A stretch of 64,000 bases of DNA from Variovorax boronicumulans (GCF_007677875.1 NZ_VEDO01000022.1:1-64000); one strand, 5' to 3'. Positions 7,864-16,901 are shown, counted from the stretch's first letter. The notes: generated by a model not told the origin, from the letters alone. Numbers and translations: made by a program.

Positions 7864-8295
7864 ATGTCGACCTCACGCGCGCCCATTCCCATCGGTTCTT
7901 TGTCGATGCAGTTCCTTGTAGACGGCAAAGACACGGCCGGTCACATGGCCATGGCTGAGATGGTCGTGCAACCGAGGGCGCAGGTGCCGCCACCGCACCG
8001 CCATGCCGATGTGGACGAAACCATCCGCGTGCTGGAGGGCAGCCTCACCTACCGCGTGGACGGCGCGGTCCGCGTGCTGCAGCCGGGCGACCATTGCTTC
8101 TCCCCGCGGGGCAGCGTGCACCACTTCTCCAATCCCGGCGATGTGCCGGCGCGCGCCCTGGTGGTGTTCTCTCCGGCCAACATCGGTCCGGCCTACTTCG
8201 AGGACGTGGCCGGGGTTCTGGGCGCAGGCGGGCCGCCGGACAAGAATCAGCTGGTGGCTGTCATGCGCCGCCATGGCATCGAACTGGCCGCGTGA
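7864..8295 (+). CDS. Cupin-domain protein
   Basis: A 143-residue single-domain cupin. Motif 1 is PPPHRHADVDETIRVLEG and motif 2 is GDHCFSPRGSVHHFSN, giving His/His/Glu and a second His as likely metal ligands. Enzyme or small-molecule-binding roles are both possible. It diverges from marR and shares the palindromic operator, so it is probably induced by a MarR ligand. No signal peptide is seen, so it should be cytoplasmic. Confidence 0.8.
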   Translation: MSTSRAPIPIGSLSMQFLVDGKDTAGHMAMAEMVVQPRAQVPPPHRHADVDETIRVLEGSLTYRVDGAVRVLQPGDHCFSPRGSVHHFSNPGDVPARALVVFSPANIGPAYFEDVAGVLGAGGPPDKNQLVAVMRRHGIELAA

Positions 8296-8300
8296 TCCAT

Positions 8301-8553
8301 CTAGCGCCAGCGCAGGCCTGATGGAGTGATCGTCACCACGGTGATCGCGTCGGCACCGGGCGGGAACCGCCCGAGCACTTGCCGATCTGCGCGGGCAGAA
8401 ACGGACAGCACCGGCGGCATCCGTCTGCGTTTTACTCGTCGGGGCGCAACAGCTCAGCGGCCATGAGGCTGGCCGTCTGCAGGAACTGGCGCGTGTCGCG
8501 GTGATTGATCTCGAGAATCGTTGCGCGGCCTGCGCTGGCCCCCCCACATCTCC
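8301..8553 (-). pseudogene. Possible gene remnants between the cupin and ligase genes
   Basis: Two protein-like minus-strand segments lie here. One ends at a stop at 8432 and reads ATILEINHRDTRQFL... to ELLRPDE. The other, in another frame, starts MPPVLSVSARADRQVLG and ends TPSGLRWR at a stop at 8301. Neither has a full upstream coding region, because the first would have to begin inside or beyond the ligase gene end. They look like the C-terminal ends of a decayed gene or gene pair. I do not recognise a family. Confidence 0.3.
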
Positions 8554-10368
8554 TCACCCCGTAAACATCTCCTCGATCTCCCTCGCATAAGCTTTGTAAA
8601 CGCTCGCCCGCCGCACCTTCATCGTCGCCGTCACCTCCCCATCGTCGTGGTCCAGCGCCTTGGTCAGCAGGTGGAAGCGCCGGATCTGCGCCACCTGCGC
8701 CAGCCGGGCATTCCCGCGGTCGATCTCGCCCTGCACCAGATCGCGGACCTGCGGCAGCTCCACCAGTGAGCGGAAGTGCGTGAACGCCAGCCGCTGCGCC
8801 TCGGCCCACTTGCCCACGGTCTCCTCGTCAATCTGCACCAGCGCCGCCACGAACTTGCGGCCGTCGGCCACCACGATGCATTCCTTGATGTAGGGGCTAC
8901 CCTTCATCTGGTTCTCAATCTCCGACGGCGTGAGGTTCTTGCCGCCGGCCGTGATCATGATGTCCTTGAGCCGGTCGACGATGCGGATGTGGCCGTCCGC
9001 ATCCTGCTGCACCACGTCGCCCGTGTGCAGCCAGCCGTCCTGCACCGCGGCGGCCGTGGCCTCGGGGCTCTTGTAGTAGCCCGCGAACACCATGTCGCCG
9101 CGGATCTGCAGTTCGCCCTGTTCGCCGATGCGCGCCTCCACACCCAGCGTGGGCGGGCCCACGGTGCCAGTACGCAGCTGGTCCACGGCCTGGCCCGTCA
9201 CCATGCCGCTGGATTCGGTGAGGCCGTATACCTCCACCAGCGGCACGCCCAGCGTGCGGAAGAAGCGCACCACGTCGGGAGGGATCGGCGCCGCGCCCGT
9301 CAGCGCCACCTGGGCCGCGCGCAGTCCGATGAAGTTCTGCAGCGCGCGCAGCACGGTCCAGTAGGCCAGCGCGAAGCGCAGCCGGTCGCCGAGCGTCCAC
9401 CGGCCGCGCGGCTTTTCGGCCAGCGGCGCGCCGGCGGCCATGGCGCGCGCATACAGCGCGCGCTGCAGCGGGCCGGCGTCCTGCATCTTGATCGTGATGG
9501 CCGCGTGCAGCTTTTCCCAGATGCGCGGCACGCCCAGGAACATGCTGGGCGCCACCTCGCGCAGGTCTTCCTGCACGGTGCGGATGGATTCGCCGAAGTG
9601 CACCTGCGAGCCCAGGTACAGCGGCACGAAGCAGCTCAGCATCTGCTCCGCCACGTGGCACAACGGCAAGTACGACAGGTGCGTGGTGGTGGCGCGAAGG
9701 CCCAGCCGGTCCACGATGCCGGGCACCACGCCGCGGATGTTGCGCCACGACAGCATGGCGCCCTTGGGCGCGCCGGTGGAGCCGGAGGTGTAGATCATCA
9801 GGCCGATGTCGTCCAGCGTCTGCGCGGCCAGCGCCGCGTCGATGCGGGCGAGGCCCTCGCGCGCCTGCACCTCGGCGCCCAGGCGCTCCAGTTCGGCGAA
9901 AGAGACGATGCGTTCGCGCACGTCGGGCGGGTAGCTGGCCAGGCCCTTGGTTTCCACGACCACGATGCGCTGCAGGCGCGGCAGCTGGGCCTGCGCGTCC
10001 AGCACCTTGTCGAGCTGCTCCTGGTCTTCGCAGACCACCACCTCCACGTCGGCATGGCCGACCACGTAGGCCACCTCGTTGCTGGGGCTGGTGGGGTACA
10101 CGCCCACCGTCACCGCGCCGACCAGGCCCGCGCCCATCTGCGCCAGCACCCATTCCACGCGGTTCTCGGAGATCACGCCCAGGTGGCCACCCGCGGGCAG
10201 GCCCAGCGACGCCAGGCCCAGGCCCACATGGCCGGCGCGGCGCAGGTAGTCGGCCCAGGTGATGGGTTGCCAGATGCCGAAGTCCTTCTGGCGGATGGCC
10301 ACGCGCGCGCCCTGGCGCTGCGCCTGCTCGCGCAGCATCTGGGGTAGGGTCTTGTCGGGCAGGCTCAC
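8554..10368 (-). CDS. AMP-forming acyl-CoA ligase (long-chain acyl-CoA synthetase type)
   Basis: A 604-residue ANL-superfamily enzyme that activates a carboxylic acid to its CoA thioester via an acyl-AMP. The P-loop motif is MIYTSGSTGAPKG (about residue 180), the adenylate motif is YGLTESSGM, and the C-terminal hinge and lysine region reads DRLKDIMITAGGKN. I chose a GTG start whose first bases overlap the livF stop (GTGA), preceded by AGAGGTGG at good spacing; an in-frame GTG 9 nt upstream is also possible. As last gene of a Liv-type operon it probably activates the imported acid. Long-chain specificity is family inference only. Confidence 0.88.
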   Translation of the reverse strand: MSLPDKTLPQMLREQAQRQGARVAIRQKDFGIWQPITWADYLRRAGHVGLGLASLGLPAGGHLGVISENRVEWVLAQMGAGLVGAVTVGVYPTSPSNEVAYVVGHADVEVVVCEDQEQLDKVLDAQAQLPRLQRIVVVETKGLASYPPDVRERIVSFAELERLGAEVQAREGLARIDAALAAQTLDDIGLMIYTSGSTGAPKGAMLSWRNIRGVVPGIVDRLGLRATTTHLSYLPLCHVAEQMLSCFVPLYLGSQVHFGESIRTVQEDLREVAPSMFLGVPRIWEKLHAAITIKMQDAGPLQRALYARAMAAGAPLAEKPRGRWTLGDRLRFALAYWTVLRALQNFIGLRAAQVALTGAAPIPPDVVRFFRTLGVPLVEVYGLTESSGMVTGQAVDQLRTGTVGPPTLGVEARIGEQGELQIRGDMVFAGYYKSPEATAAAVQDGWLHTGDVVQQDADGHIRIVDRLKDIMITAGGKNLTPSEIENQMKGSPYIKECIVVADGRKFVAALVQIDEETVGKWAEAQRLAFTHFRSLVELPQVRDLVQGEIDRGNARLAQVAQIRRFHLLTKALDHDDGEVTATMKVRRASVYKAYAREIEEMFTG

Positions 10369-11165
10369 GACAGCCACCTCTTGCGGCGCTTGTAGTGCTT
10401 GAGGTCCTTGAAGCTGCGGCTCTCGCCGCTGCCGCCCACGCCCAGGTAGAACTCGCGCACGTCGGGGTCGGCCGCCAGCCGCTCGGCGCTGCCGTCGATC
10501 ACGATCTTGCCGTTCTCCATGATGTAGCCCGCGTCGGCCACGGCCAGCGCGATGGAAGCGTTCTGCTCCACCAGCAGCATGGAGGTGCCGCGCTCGGCGT
10601 TGATGCGCGCGATGATGGTGAAGATCTCCTCCACGAGTTTGGGTGACAGGCCCAGCGAGGGCTCGTCCAGCAGCATGAGTTGCGGCTCGGCCACCAGCGC
10701 GCGGCCGATGGCCAGCATCTGCTGCTCACCGCCCGACAGGTAGCCGGCCAGGCCCTTGCGCCGCTCGTGCAGCCGCGGGAAGTAGGCGTACACCGCGTCG
10801 AAGTCGCGCGGCACGCTCTTGCGACCGGTGAGCGCGTAGGTGGCGGCCACGAGGTTTTCTTCCACGGTGAGGTCCTCGAACACGCGCCGGCCCTCCATCA
10901 CATGGGCCAGGCCGCGGCGCACCAGCACGTGCGGCTCCAGCTTGTCGGTGGGCGCGCCGTCGAAGGCGATGCGGCCGGCCTGCAGCTCGCCGTCCTCCAG
11001 CGGCAGCAGGCCGCAGATGGCCTTGAGCGTGGTGGACTTGCCGGCCCCGTTGCCGCCCAGCAGCGCCACGATCTGCCCGCGCGGCACGGCCAGCGACAGG
11101 CCGCGCAGCACCTGCACGGCCTTGTTGTAGACCACCTCGATGTTGTTGACCTCGAGGATGTTCAT
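10365..11165 (-). CDS. LivF-type ABC transporter ATP-binding protein
   Basis: A 266-residue ATPase of the branched-chain amino acid/amide importer family. The Walker A is GGNGAGKST, the signature region reads YLSGGEQQMLAIGRAL, and Walker B is LMLLDEPSLGL. The end carries a short extension (FKDLKHYKRRKRW) beyond the usual LivF. It works on the cytoplasmic face with LivG. It is separated from livK by 130 bp holding a structured repeat and is coupled to the downstream ligase by a GTGA overlap. Confidence 0.9.
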   Translation of the reverse strand: MNILEVNNIEVVYNKAVQVLRGLSLAVPRGQIVALLGGNGAGKSTTLKAICGLLPLEDGELQAGRIAFDGAPTDKLEPHVLVRRGLAHVMEGRRVFEDLTVEENLVAATYALTGRKSVPRDFDAVYAYFPRLHERRKGLAGYLSGGEQQMLAIGRALVAEPQLMLLDEPSLGLSPKLVEEIFTIIARINAERGTSMLLVEQNASIALAVADAGYIMENGKIVIDGSAERLAADPDVREFYLGVGGSGESRSFKDLKHYKRRKRWLS

Positions 11166-11175
11166 GAACCCACCC

Positions 11176-11283
11176 CCAGTCTGCGCGGCGCAGGGCGCCG
11201 CTCCGCCAACCCCCTTGCAGGGGGCGACACCAGCGGCCCGGCAGAGCCGGTTCCGCGGTGTCCCTGGGCTGGAGCTTGCCCGT
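11176..11283 (+). repeat. Dispersed multi-hairpin intergenic repeat, copy C
   Basis: Plan as in copy A: GCGGCGC-AGG-GCGCCGC; CCCCC-TTGCA-GGGGG; then outer stem GACACC with GGTGTC enclosing CCGGC-AGA-GCCGG. The outer and first stems differ from those of copy A but remain fully paired. It lies inside the liv operon, between livK and livF, in the orientation opposite to transcription. The final box is diverged (CTGGGCTGGAGC). Confidence 0.75.
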
Positions 11284-11295
11284 GCACAGCGTCGC

Positions 11296-12486
11296 TCAGA
11301 GTTTGATCCAGTCGCTGGCCGCGACCATCTTCTGCGCCTTCATGTCGGCGCGGTACACGCGGCCCACCGGAATCGAGTTGCCGCTGATCGTGATCGGCAC
11401 GCCGATCAGCCCGCCGGTGTCGAAGTCCTTGATGGTGTTCAGCGCGGCCTTGAGGTTCTTGCCGTCCAGCGGTTTGCCGGCATCCAGCGTGCGCCTGGCC
11501 GCCTCGGCGAACAGCATGGCCGTCAAAAAGCCCTGGATGTAAGCCGTGCTCTGGTACTCGGGCCGCAGGGCACGGATCTTCTCCAGCATGGGCGCCTTCT
11601 CGGTGTCGTAGTAGTAGCGGAAGGGCATCACGCCCATGAAGCCGTCGCCGGCCTCGCCCATCTTCATGACGGTGGAGCTGTCCATGGTCCAGAAGGTGCC
11701 CATCCACTTGCTGGTCATGCCCTGCTGCTTGCCCTGCTGGATGAACTCGGGGATGGGCGCGAGGATGTAGCCGTGGAAGATGGTGTAGTCGGGCGCGGCG
11801 CGGCGCAGCTTGATGACCTCGGTCGACACGTCCACGCTGCCGGGCGGCGTCATGATCTTGATCGGCACGGTCAGGCCCAGCTTTTTGGCCGCCGCCTCGC
11901 TGGCCTCGATCGGGTCGCGGCCGAACTCCGAATCGCTGTAGACGAAGGCCACCTTGGCACCGGGCTTCTCCTTGGCAATGTGCTGCAGCAGGATACCGAA
12001 CATCTCTGTGTAGTCCGGCCCGACGAGGAACTGGTGCGGGTACTTCTGCGGGTTGTTGAGCTCGCTGGCGAAGGAGGCACCAGCCATCAGGATCTGGCCG
12101 CTGCGGTCCAGCTCGGCGTTGATGGTCTTGGCAAAGCCCGTGGAGTCGCCGTAGTACAGGTTGACCTTGTTCTGGCTCGTGATCTTCTTGTAGGCGGCCA
12201 CCGAGACGTCGACCTTGTAGCCCGTGTCTTCCGGCACGTAGCGCAGCTTGCGGCCCTTGATGCCGCCCGCGTCGTTGGCGATCTTCACGTAGTCGGCGAT
12301 GCCGGCGTTGATGCCGATGCCGGCGAAGGCGAACACGCCCGTCATCGGGATGGAGCCGCCGATCACGATGTCCTCGCCCTGGGCGCGCACGGCGCGCGGC
12401 AGCGCAGCGGCTGCCAGCGCAGCACTGCCGCCGAGCACCAGGGCGCGGCGACGGTCGGAGGTGGGTTTCTGGGTGGCAGCACGCAT
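11296..12486 (-). CDS. LivK-type ABC transporter substrate-binding protein
   Basis: A 396-residue type I periplasmic binding protein. The N-terminus has an RRRALVLGG stretch before a hydrophobic segment ending VRAQ, compatible with Tat or Sec export. The mature start DIVIGGSIPMTGVFAFAG is typical of Liv receptors linked to aromatic or fatty acid uptake. It is the fourth gene of the minus-strand operon, 13 nt after livM. The ligand is not known; the co-encoded CoA ligase suggests a carboxylic acid rather than an amino acid. Confidence 0.88.
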   Translation of the reverse strand: MRAATQKPTSDRRRALVLGGSAALAAAALPRAVRAQGEDIVIGGSIPMTGVFAFAGIGINAGIADYVKIANDAGGIKGRKLRYVPEDTGYKVDVSVAAYKKITSQNKVNLYYGDSTGFAKTINAELDRSGQILMAGASFASELNNPQKYPHQFLVGPDYTEMFGILLQHIAKEKPGAKVAFVYSDSEFGRDPIEASEAAAKKLGLTVPIKIMTPPGSVDVSTEVIKLRRAAPDYTIFHGYILAPIPEFIQQGKQQGMTSKWMGTFWTMDSSTVMKMGEAGDGFMGVMPFRYYYDTEKAPMLEKIRALRPEYQSTAYIQGFLTAMLFAEAARRTLDAGKPLDGKNLKAALNTIKDFDTGGLIGVPITISGNSIPVGRVYRADMKAQKMVAASDWIKL

Positions 12487-12499
12487 GGCAGTCTCCTTG

Positions 12500-13537
12500 T
12501 CAGTTCCTGAAAGGCCAGAGATGGAAAAAGCGGCGGATCCGCCGCCACACTTCGGCGAGCCCGTGCGGCTCGAACACCAGGAAGCCCACGATCAGCAGGC
12601 CGAACACGACCGTGCGCACCGGCGAGAGGAAAACCGTCGTCTCGGTACCGCCCGGCAGCAGGTCGAACACCAGCTTGAGCACCTCGGGCACCAGCGTCAT
12701 GAACACGGCGCCGAGGATGCCCCCGAGGATGGTGCCCATGCCGCCGACGATGATGGCCGCGAGGAAGAAGATCGACATCAGGAGCGGAAAGCTCTCGGGC
12801 GTCACCACGCGGAAGAAGTAGGCCCACAGCCCGCCCGCCACGCCGGCGTAGAACGAGGACAGCGCGAACGACAGCAGCTTGGTGCGCAACAGCGGGATGC
12901 CCAGCACCTCGGCCGAGATGTCGCGGTCGCGCACGGCGATGAAGGCGCGGCCCACGCGCGTGCGGAACAGGTTGGCCGCGCCCAGCACCATGAGCACCAT
13001 GACCGGCACGATCAGCCAGTAGATGCGGAACGAGGTGTCCAGCGGCAGCCCGAACACCTCCGCGGGCCGCAGCGACAGGCCCGTGGTGCCGCCCGTGATC
13101 TTCAGGTTGGCGAACAGGAAGTGCGCGATGAACGAGGCCGCGATGGTCGCGATCGCCAGGTACAGCCCCTTCACGCGCAGCGAGGGCAGACCCACGAGCA
13201 CACCGCCCAGCATGGCCACCACGCCGCCCGCGGGAATGGCCGCCCAGAACGGCAGGCCGTAGCGCAACTGGCCGATCGCCACCGTGTAGGCGCCCAGGCC
13301 CATGAAGGCGGCCTGGCCCAGGCTCACGAGGCCGGTGTAGCCCGTGAGGATGTTCAGGCCCGTGGCGCTGGCGACGTTGATGGCCACCAGGCAGGCCAGG
13401 TAGAGCCAGTAGTCGCTTGCGACGAAGGGGAACAGCACGAGCACGGCCGCACCCACGGCCAGCCAGGCCTTCTGCGTGCGCGAGTCGAACAGTGCCGCGT
13501 CGGCCGTGTAGCTTTCCTTGAGGGTGCCGATGCGCAT
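12500..13537 (-). CDS. LivM-type ABC transporter permease
   Basis: A 345-residue inner-membrane permease with about ten hydrophobic helices. Typical LivM motifs are present: ATGLNILTGYTGLVSLGQAA and FIAVRDRDISAEVLGI, the cytoplasmic coupling region. It pairs with LivH to form the channel. It follows livH by 12 nt and precedes livK by 13 nt, so the three are one transcriptional unit. Confidence 0.9.
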   Translation of the reverse strand: MRIGTLKESYTADAALFDSRTQKAWLAVGAAVLVLFPFVASDYWLYLACLVAINVASATGLNILTGYTGLVSLGQAAFMGLGAYTVAIGQLRYGLPFWAAIPAGGVVAMLGGVLVGLPSLRVKGLYLAIATIAASFIAHFLFANLKITGGTTGLSLRPAEVFGLPLDTSFRIYWLIVPVMVLMVLGAANLFRTRVGRAFIAVRDRDISAEVLGIPLLRTKLLSFALSSFYAGVAGGLWAYFFRVVTPESFPLLMSIFFLAAIIVGGMGTILGGILGAVFMTLVPEVLKLVFDLLPGGTETTVFLSPVRTVVFGLLIVGFLVFEPHGLAEVWRRIRRFFHLWPFRN

Positions 13538-13549
13538 GGCGGGTGGTCG

Positions 13550-14434
13550 TCAGAGGCGTTCGATCTCGTGGGTGCCGAACAGGCCGTAGGGCCGGATCAG
13601 CAGCACGCACACGAGCACGATGAAGGTGGCCAGCAGCTTGTATTCGCCGCCGAGGTAGGCACCGGCCAGCGCTTCGACGAGGCCGATGAACAGGCCGCCG
13701 ACCAGGGCGCCCAGCACGCTGTCGAGCCCGCCCACGATCACCACCACCAGCACCGACAGGCCGAACACGCCCATCGACGAGGAGATGCCGCCGATGGCGC
13801 CGACGACGATGCCGGCCACCGCCGCGATCATGGCCGAGGCCACCCAGGCCAGCGAGAACACGCGCGGCACGCGGATGCCCATCATGTACGCCGCGCCCTG
13901 GTCGGAGGCCGTGGCGCGCAGCGCCACGCCGCCGCGCCAGAAGCGGAACAGCAGCAGCACCAGCGCGATCAGCACCAGCGCGGCGAGCGCGCCGTAGGCC
14001 ACCTTGGGCGCAAGGAAGGCCTCGCCGATCACCACGGGCTGGCTGGGGAAGAACTCGGGCAGCCGGCGCTGGTCCGCGGTCCAGATGATCTCCACCAGCC
14101 CCACCAGGATCGAGGCCAGGCCCACCGTGACCATGAAGGCCGAGATCGGCGGCTCGCCCAGCAGCGGGCGGATCATGGTGCGCTCGACCACCGCGCCCAG
14201 CAGCCCCGTGCCCAGCACCGCACCCAGGATGGCAAGCCACACGGGCAGTGCCATGCTGGCGGCGAACGCGAAGAACAGGTAGGCGCCCACCATCAGCATT
14301 TCGCCGATGGCGATGTTGACCACGCGCGTGGCCTTGTAGACGAGCACGAAGGCCAGTGCCGCAAAGGCATAGAGCCCGCCGCTGGCCAGCCCGGTCAGCG
14401 CGATCTCGAAGAGGTAGGCCCAGTCGAAGTTCAT
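13550..14434 (-). CDS. LivH-type ABC transporter permease
   Basis: A 294-residue permease with eight or so helices and the LivH signatures ALTGLASGGLYAFAALAFVL and ATASDQGAAYMMGI. The start was set at the ATG that overlaps the livG stop codon (ATGA), the usual arrangement in this operon type; the open frame upstream is antisense-like and lacks similarity. It forms the heterodimeric channel with LivM. Confidence 0.9.
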   Translation of the reverse strand: MNFDWAYLFEIALTGLASGGLYAFAALAFVLVYKATRVVNIAIGEMLMVGAYLFFAFAASMALPVWLAILGAVLGTGLLGAVVERTMIRPLLGEPPISAFMVTVGLASILVGLVEIIWTADQRRLPEFFPSQPVVIGEAFLAPKVAYGALAALVLIALVLLLFRFWRGGVALRATASDQGAAYMMGIRVPRVFSLAWVASAMIAAVAGIVVGAIGGISSSMGVFGLSVLVVVIVGGLDSVLGALVGGLFIGLVEALAGAYLGGEYKLLATFIVLVCVLLIRPYGLFGTHEIERL

Positions 14435-15273
14435 GGCGTGACGGCCTCGCCGCGCAGCTTGCGCCGCAGCGCGCCCACGTCGCCCGCGCCGAGGTAGGCG
14501 CGCACTACCTCGGGATCGGCCTGCACCTGCTGCGGCGTGCCCTGGGCGATGACCTGGCCGAAGTTGAGCACCACCACGTGGTCCGACAGGTCCATCACCA
14601 TGCCCATGTCGTGCTCCACCATCAGCACGGTGATGCCCCACTCGCGCCGCACGTCGAGGATGAAGCGCGCCATGTCCTCGGTCTCCTCGCGGTTCATGCC
14701 GGCCACGGGCTCGTCGAGCATCAGCACCTTGGGCTGCATGGCCAGGGCCCGTGCCATTTCCACGCGCTTTTGCAGGCCGTAGGGCAGGGCGGCCACGCTG
14801 GCGTGGCGGATGTGGTCGATCTCCAGGAAATCGATGATGCGCTCCTCCACGTCGCGGCGCAGTTCTGCTTCCTCGCGGCGCGCGCGGCCGACGTAGAACA
14901 GCGCGTCGAACACGTTGGTCTTCAGATGTGCATGGCGGCCGAGCTTGATGTTGTCCAGCACCGTCATGCCGCGGAACAGCGCGATGTTCTGAAAGCTCCG
15001 CGCCAGGCCCATGGCCGCGCGGCGCGGCGCCGGTACGCGCGTGATGTCCGCGCCCTCGAAGCGCACACGCCCGGCGCTGGGGCAGTAGAAGCCCGAGATG
15101 GTGTTGAACAACGAGGTCTTGCCTGCGCCGTTGGGGCCGATCACGGCGGTGATGGAGCCGGGCTGCACCTCGAAGCCCACACCGGCCAGCGCCTTCACGC
15201 CGCCGAAGGCCAGCGTCAGATCCTCCACCCGCAGGACGGGGGCAGCGCTGGTGGAGGGCAGGGCGGACGGCAT
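14431..15273 (-). CDS. LivG-type ABC transporter ATP-binding protein
   Basis: A 280-residue ATPase with Walker A GPNGAGKTS, the LivG-type signature LPYGLQKRVEMARALA and Walker B VLMLDEPVAGMN. The C-terminus is the LivG extension ending in AYLGAGDVG. It is the first gene of the minus-strand operon, so its promoter must lie in the 124 bp shared with tetR, where a nested palindrome is found. Confidence 0.9.
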   Translation of the reverse strand: MPSALPSTSAAPVLRVEDLTLAFGGVKALAGVGFEVQPGSITAVIGPNGAGKTSLFNTISGFYCPSAGRVRFEGADITRVPAPRRAAMGLARSFQNIALFRGMTVLDNIKLGRHAHLKTNVFDALFYVGRARREEAELRRDVEERIIDFLEIDHIRHASVAALPYGLQKRVEMARALAMQPKVLMLDEPVAGMNREETEDMARFILDVRREWGITVLMVEHDMGMVMDLSDHVVVLNFGQVIAQGTPQQVQADPEVVRAYLGAGDVGALRRKLRGEAVTP

Positions 15274-15308
15274 GGACGTACGGGTTTGTTCCTACGTGCG
15301 GTAGAGGC

Positions 15309-15339
15309 TACTGGTTCGTAGACTTTCTACCCGCCAGTA
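15309..15339. promoter_or_regulatory. 31-bp nested palindrome, probable TetR operator
   Basis: TACTGG-N3-GTAGA-N3-TCTAC-N3-CCAGTA: both the outer 6-bp and inner 5-bp arms are perfect inverted repeats, with equal 3-bp spacers. It lies in the divergent livG/tetR promoter region. Its length and symmetry fit one or two TetR dimers and would allow simultaneous control of both operons. Confidence 0.7.
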
Positions 15340-15397
15340 ACGCCGCGATCTTCGATACAAGCTGTCACGCGTTGCATCGGGAAATACCCTGCGCACC

Positions 15398-16099
15398 ATG
15401 AGCACCACGCCCCGCCGCCGCGCCGCCCGCGCCATCGCCTCGCCCTGGCTGGCTGCGGGTGCCCGGGGAGACCAGCGCGAGAAGAAGCGCCAGGCCGTGC
15501 TGCAGACGGCGGCGCGGCTGTTCAACGAGCGCGGTTTTCACGCCACCTCGCTGGACGACATCGCCGAGCGCTTGCATGTGAGCAAGCCCACGCTGTACTA
15601 CTACGTCAAGAGCAAGGACGACATCCTGCTCGAGTGCGTGCGCACGGCGCTGGCCACCATGCAGCAGGGCATCGCCGAAGTGCGCCAGCAGGGCGGCCGC
15701 GCGCTGGACCAGCTGCGCGCCTGCATGCGCAGCTATGCCGCCATCGTGATGGACGACTTCGGCCAGTGCGTGATCCGCATCGGCGAGGACCCGCTGCCGC
15801 CGCCGCTGCGCAAGGAACTGCGCCGGCTCAAGGCCGGCATCGACCACGAGTTCCGCCGCCTCGTCACCGAAGGCATGGCGGAAGGCTCGCTGCAGCCCTG
15901 CGACCCCAAGCTGGCCGCCTTCATGCTCGCCGGCGCGCTGAGCTGGATCGGCCGCTGGTACCGGCCCGACGGCGCGATGACGCCCGGGCAGATCGCCGAC
16001 CAGGGCATCGCGCTGCTGCTGGGCGGCGTGCTGGCCCCGGTGCCTCCCCCGCCATCCTCCGCGCCACGCCGGCGCGCATCCCGAAAGAGCACCCCATGA
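15398..16099 (+). CDS. TetR-family transcriptional regulator
   Basis: A 233-residue regulator. The helix-turn-helix (about residues 30-75) includes FNERGFHATSLDDIAERLHV and SKPTLYYYVKSKDDIL, the classic TetR recognition region. The C-terminal ligand domain ends in a Pro/Arg-rich tail. It diverges from the liv-ligase operon, and its stop overlaps the ATG of the crotonase gene (ATGA). The ligand may be an acyl-CoA formed by the ligase, by analogy with other TetR regulators of acid catabolism; this is inference. Confidence 0.88.
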   Translation: MSTTPRRRAARAIASPWLAAGARGDQREKKRQAVLQTAARLFNERGFHATSLDDIAERLHVSKPTLYYYVKSKDDILLECVRTALATMQQGIAEVRQQGGRALDQLRACMRSYAAIVMDDFGQCVIRIGEDPLPPPLRKELRRLKAGIDHEFRRLVTEGMAEGSLQPCDPKLAAFMLAGALSWIGRWYRPDGAMTPGQIADQGIALLLGGVLAPVPPPPSSAPRRRASRKSTP

Positions 16100-16881
16100 C
16101 CCCAGACGATGCCCCTCTTCTGATCGGCCGCGAAGGCGCGGTCGCCACGCTGTGCTTCAACCGTCCGGCCGCGCTCAACGCGCTGGACGTGCCGATGGCC
16201 CAGGCCTTTCTGGCCGCGGCCCAGGACATCGCCGCCGACCGGAGCGTGCGTGCCGTGCTGCTCTCGGGCAGCGGCAAGGGATTCATGGCCGGCGGCGACC
16301 TCGCGGTGCTGCAGGCCGATCCGCAGGGTGGCGCCAGGGCCCTGATCGGCGCGCTGCACGAAGCCCTGGTGGTGCTGGCCGGCATCGACGCGCCCATCGT
16401 GGCGCAGGTGCACGGTGTGGCCGCCGGCGCCGGGCTGTCGCTGATGCTGCAGGCCGACTTCGTGCTCGCGGCCGAGGGCACGCGCTTCAACCTGGCCTAC
16501 GTGAACATCGGCGCGAGCTGCGACGTGGGCGCCTCCTGGGCGCTGCCGCGCTGGGTCGGCCTGCGCCGGGCGCTGGAGATCGCCATGCTGGGCGACATGC
16601 TCGACGCTGCGGCGGCCGAGCGCATGGGCCTGGTCAACCAGGTGCTGCCGGCCGATGGTCTGCCCGCGGCCGCCATGGCGCTGGCCCAGCGCCTGGCCAA
16701 CGGCCCCACGGTGGCGCTGGGCCAGCTGCGCCGGCTCATGCGGTCGAGCTTCGACCGCGCGCTGCCCGAGCAGCTCGACGCCGAGTCGGCAGCGTTCCAT
16801 GTGTGCGCCGCCACCGAGGACTTCCGCACGGGCGTGGACGCCTTCTTCGCGCGCAGCAAGCCGCAGTTCCAGGGCCGTTGA
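16096..16881 (+). CDS. Enoyl-CoA hydratase/isomerase family protein (crotonase fold)
   Basis: A 261-residue crotonase-fold protein. The oxyanion-hole segments are present: GSGKGFMAGGDLAVL and VHGVAAGAGLSLML. The two catalytic glutamates of classical enoyl-CoA hydratase are replaced: the GGGCE position reads GAGLS, and the PEI position reads AYV. An aspartate (GASCDVGASW) sits where PaaG-type isomerases carry theirs. It is therefore more likely an isomerase or a specialised hydratase than a standard EchA. It is translationally coupled to tetR and probably acts on the CoA ester produced by the neighbouring ligase. Confidence 0.85.
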   Translation: MTPDDAPLLIGREGAVATLCFNRPAALNALDVPMAQAFLAAAQDIAADRSVRAVLLSGSGKGFMAGGDLAVLQADPQGGARALIGALHEALVVLAGIDAPIVAQVHGVAAGAGLSLMLQADFVLAAEGTRFNLAYVNIGASCDVGASWALPRWVGLRRALEIAMLGDMLDAAAAERMGLVNQVLPADGLPAAAMALAQRLANGPTVALGQLRRLMRSSFDRALPEQLDAESAAFHVCAATEDFRTGVDAFFARSKPQFQGR

Positions 16882-16901
16882 GCGCTGCCGCGTGCGGCGG
16901 C

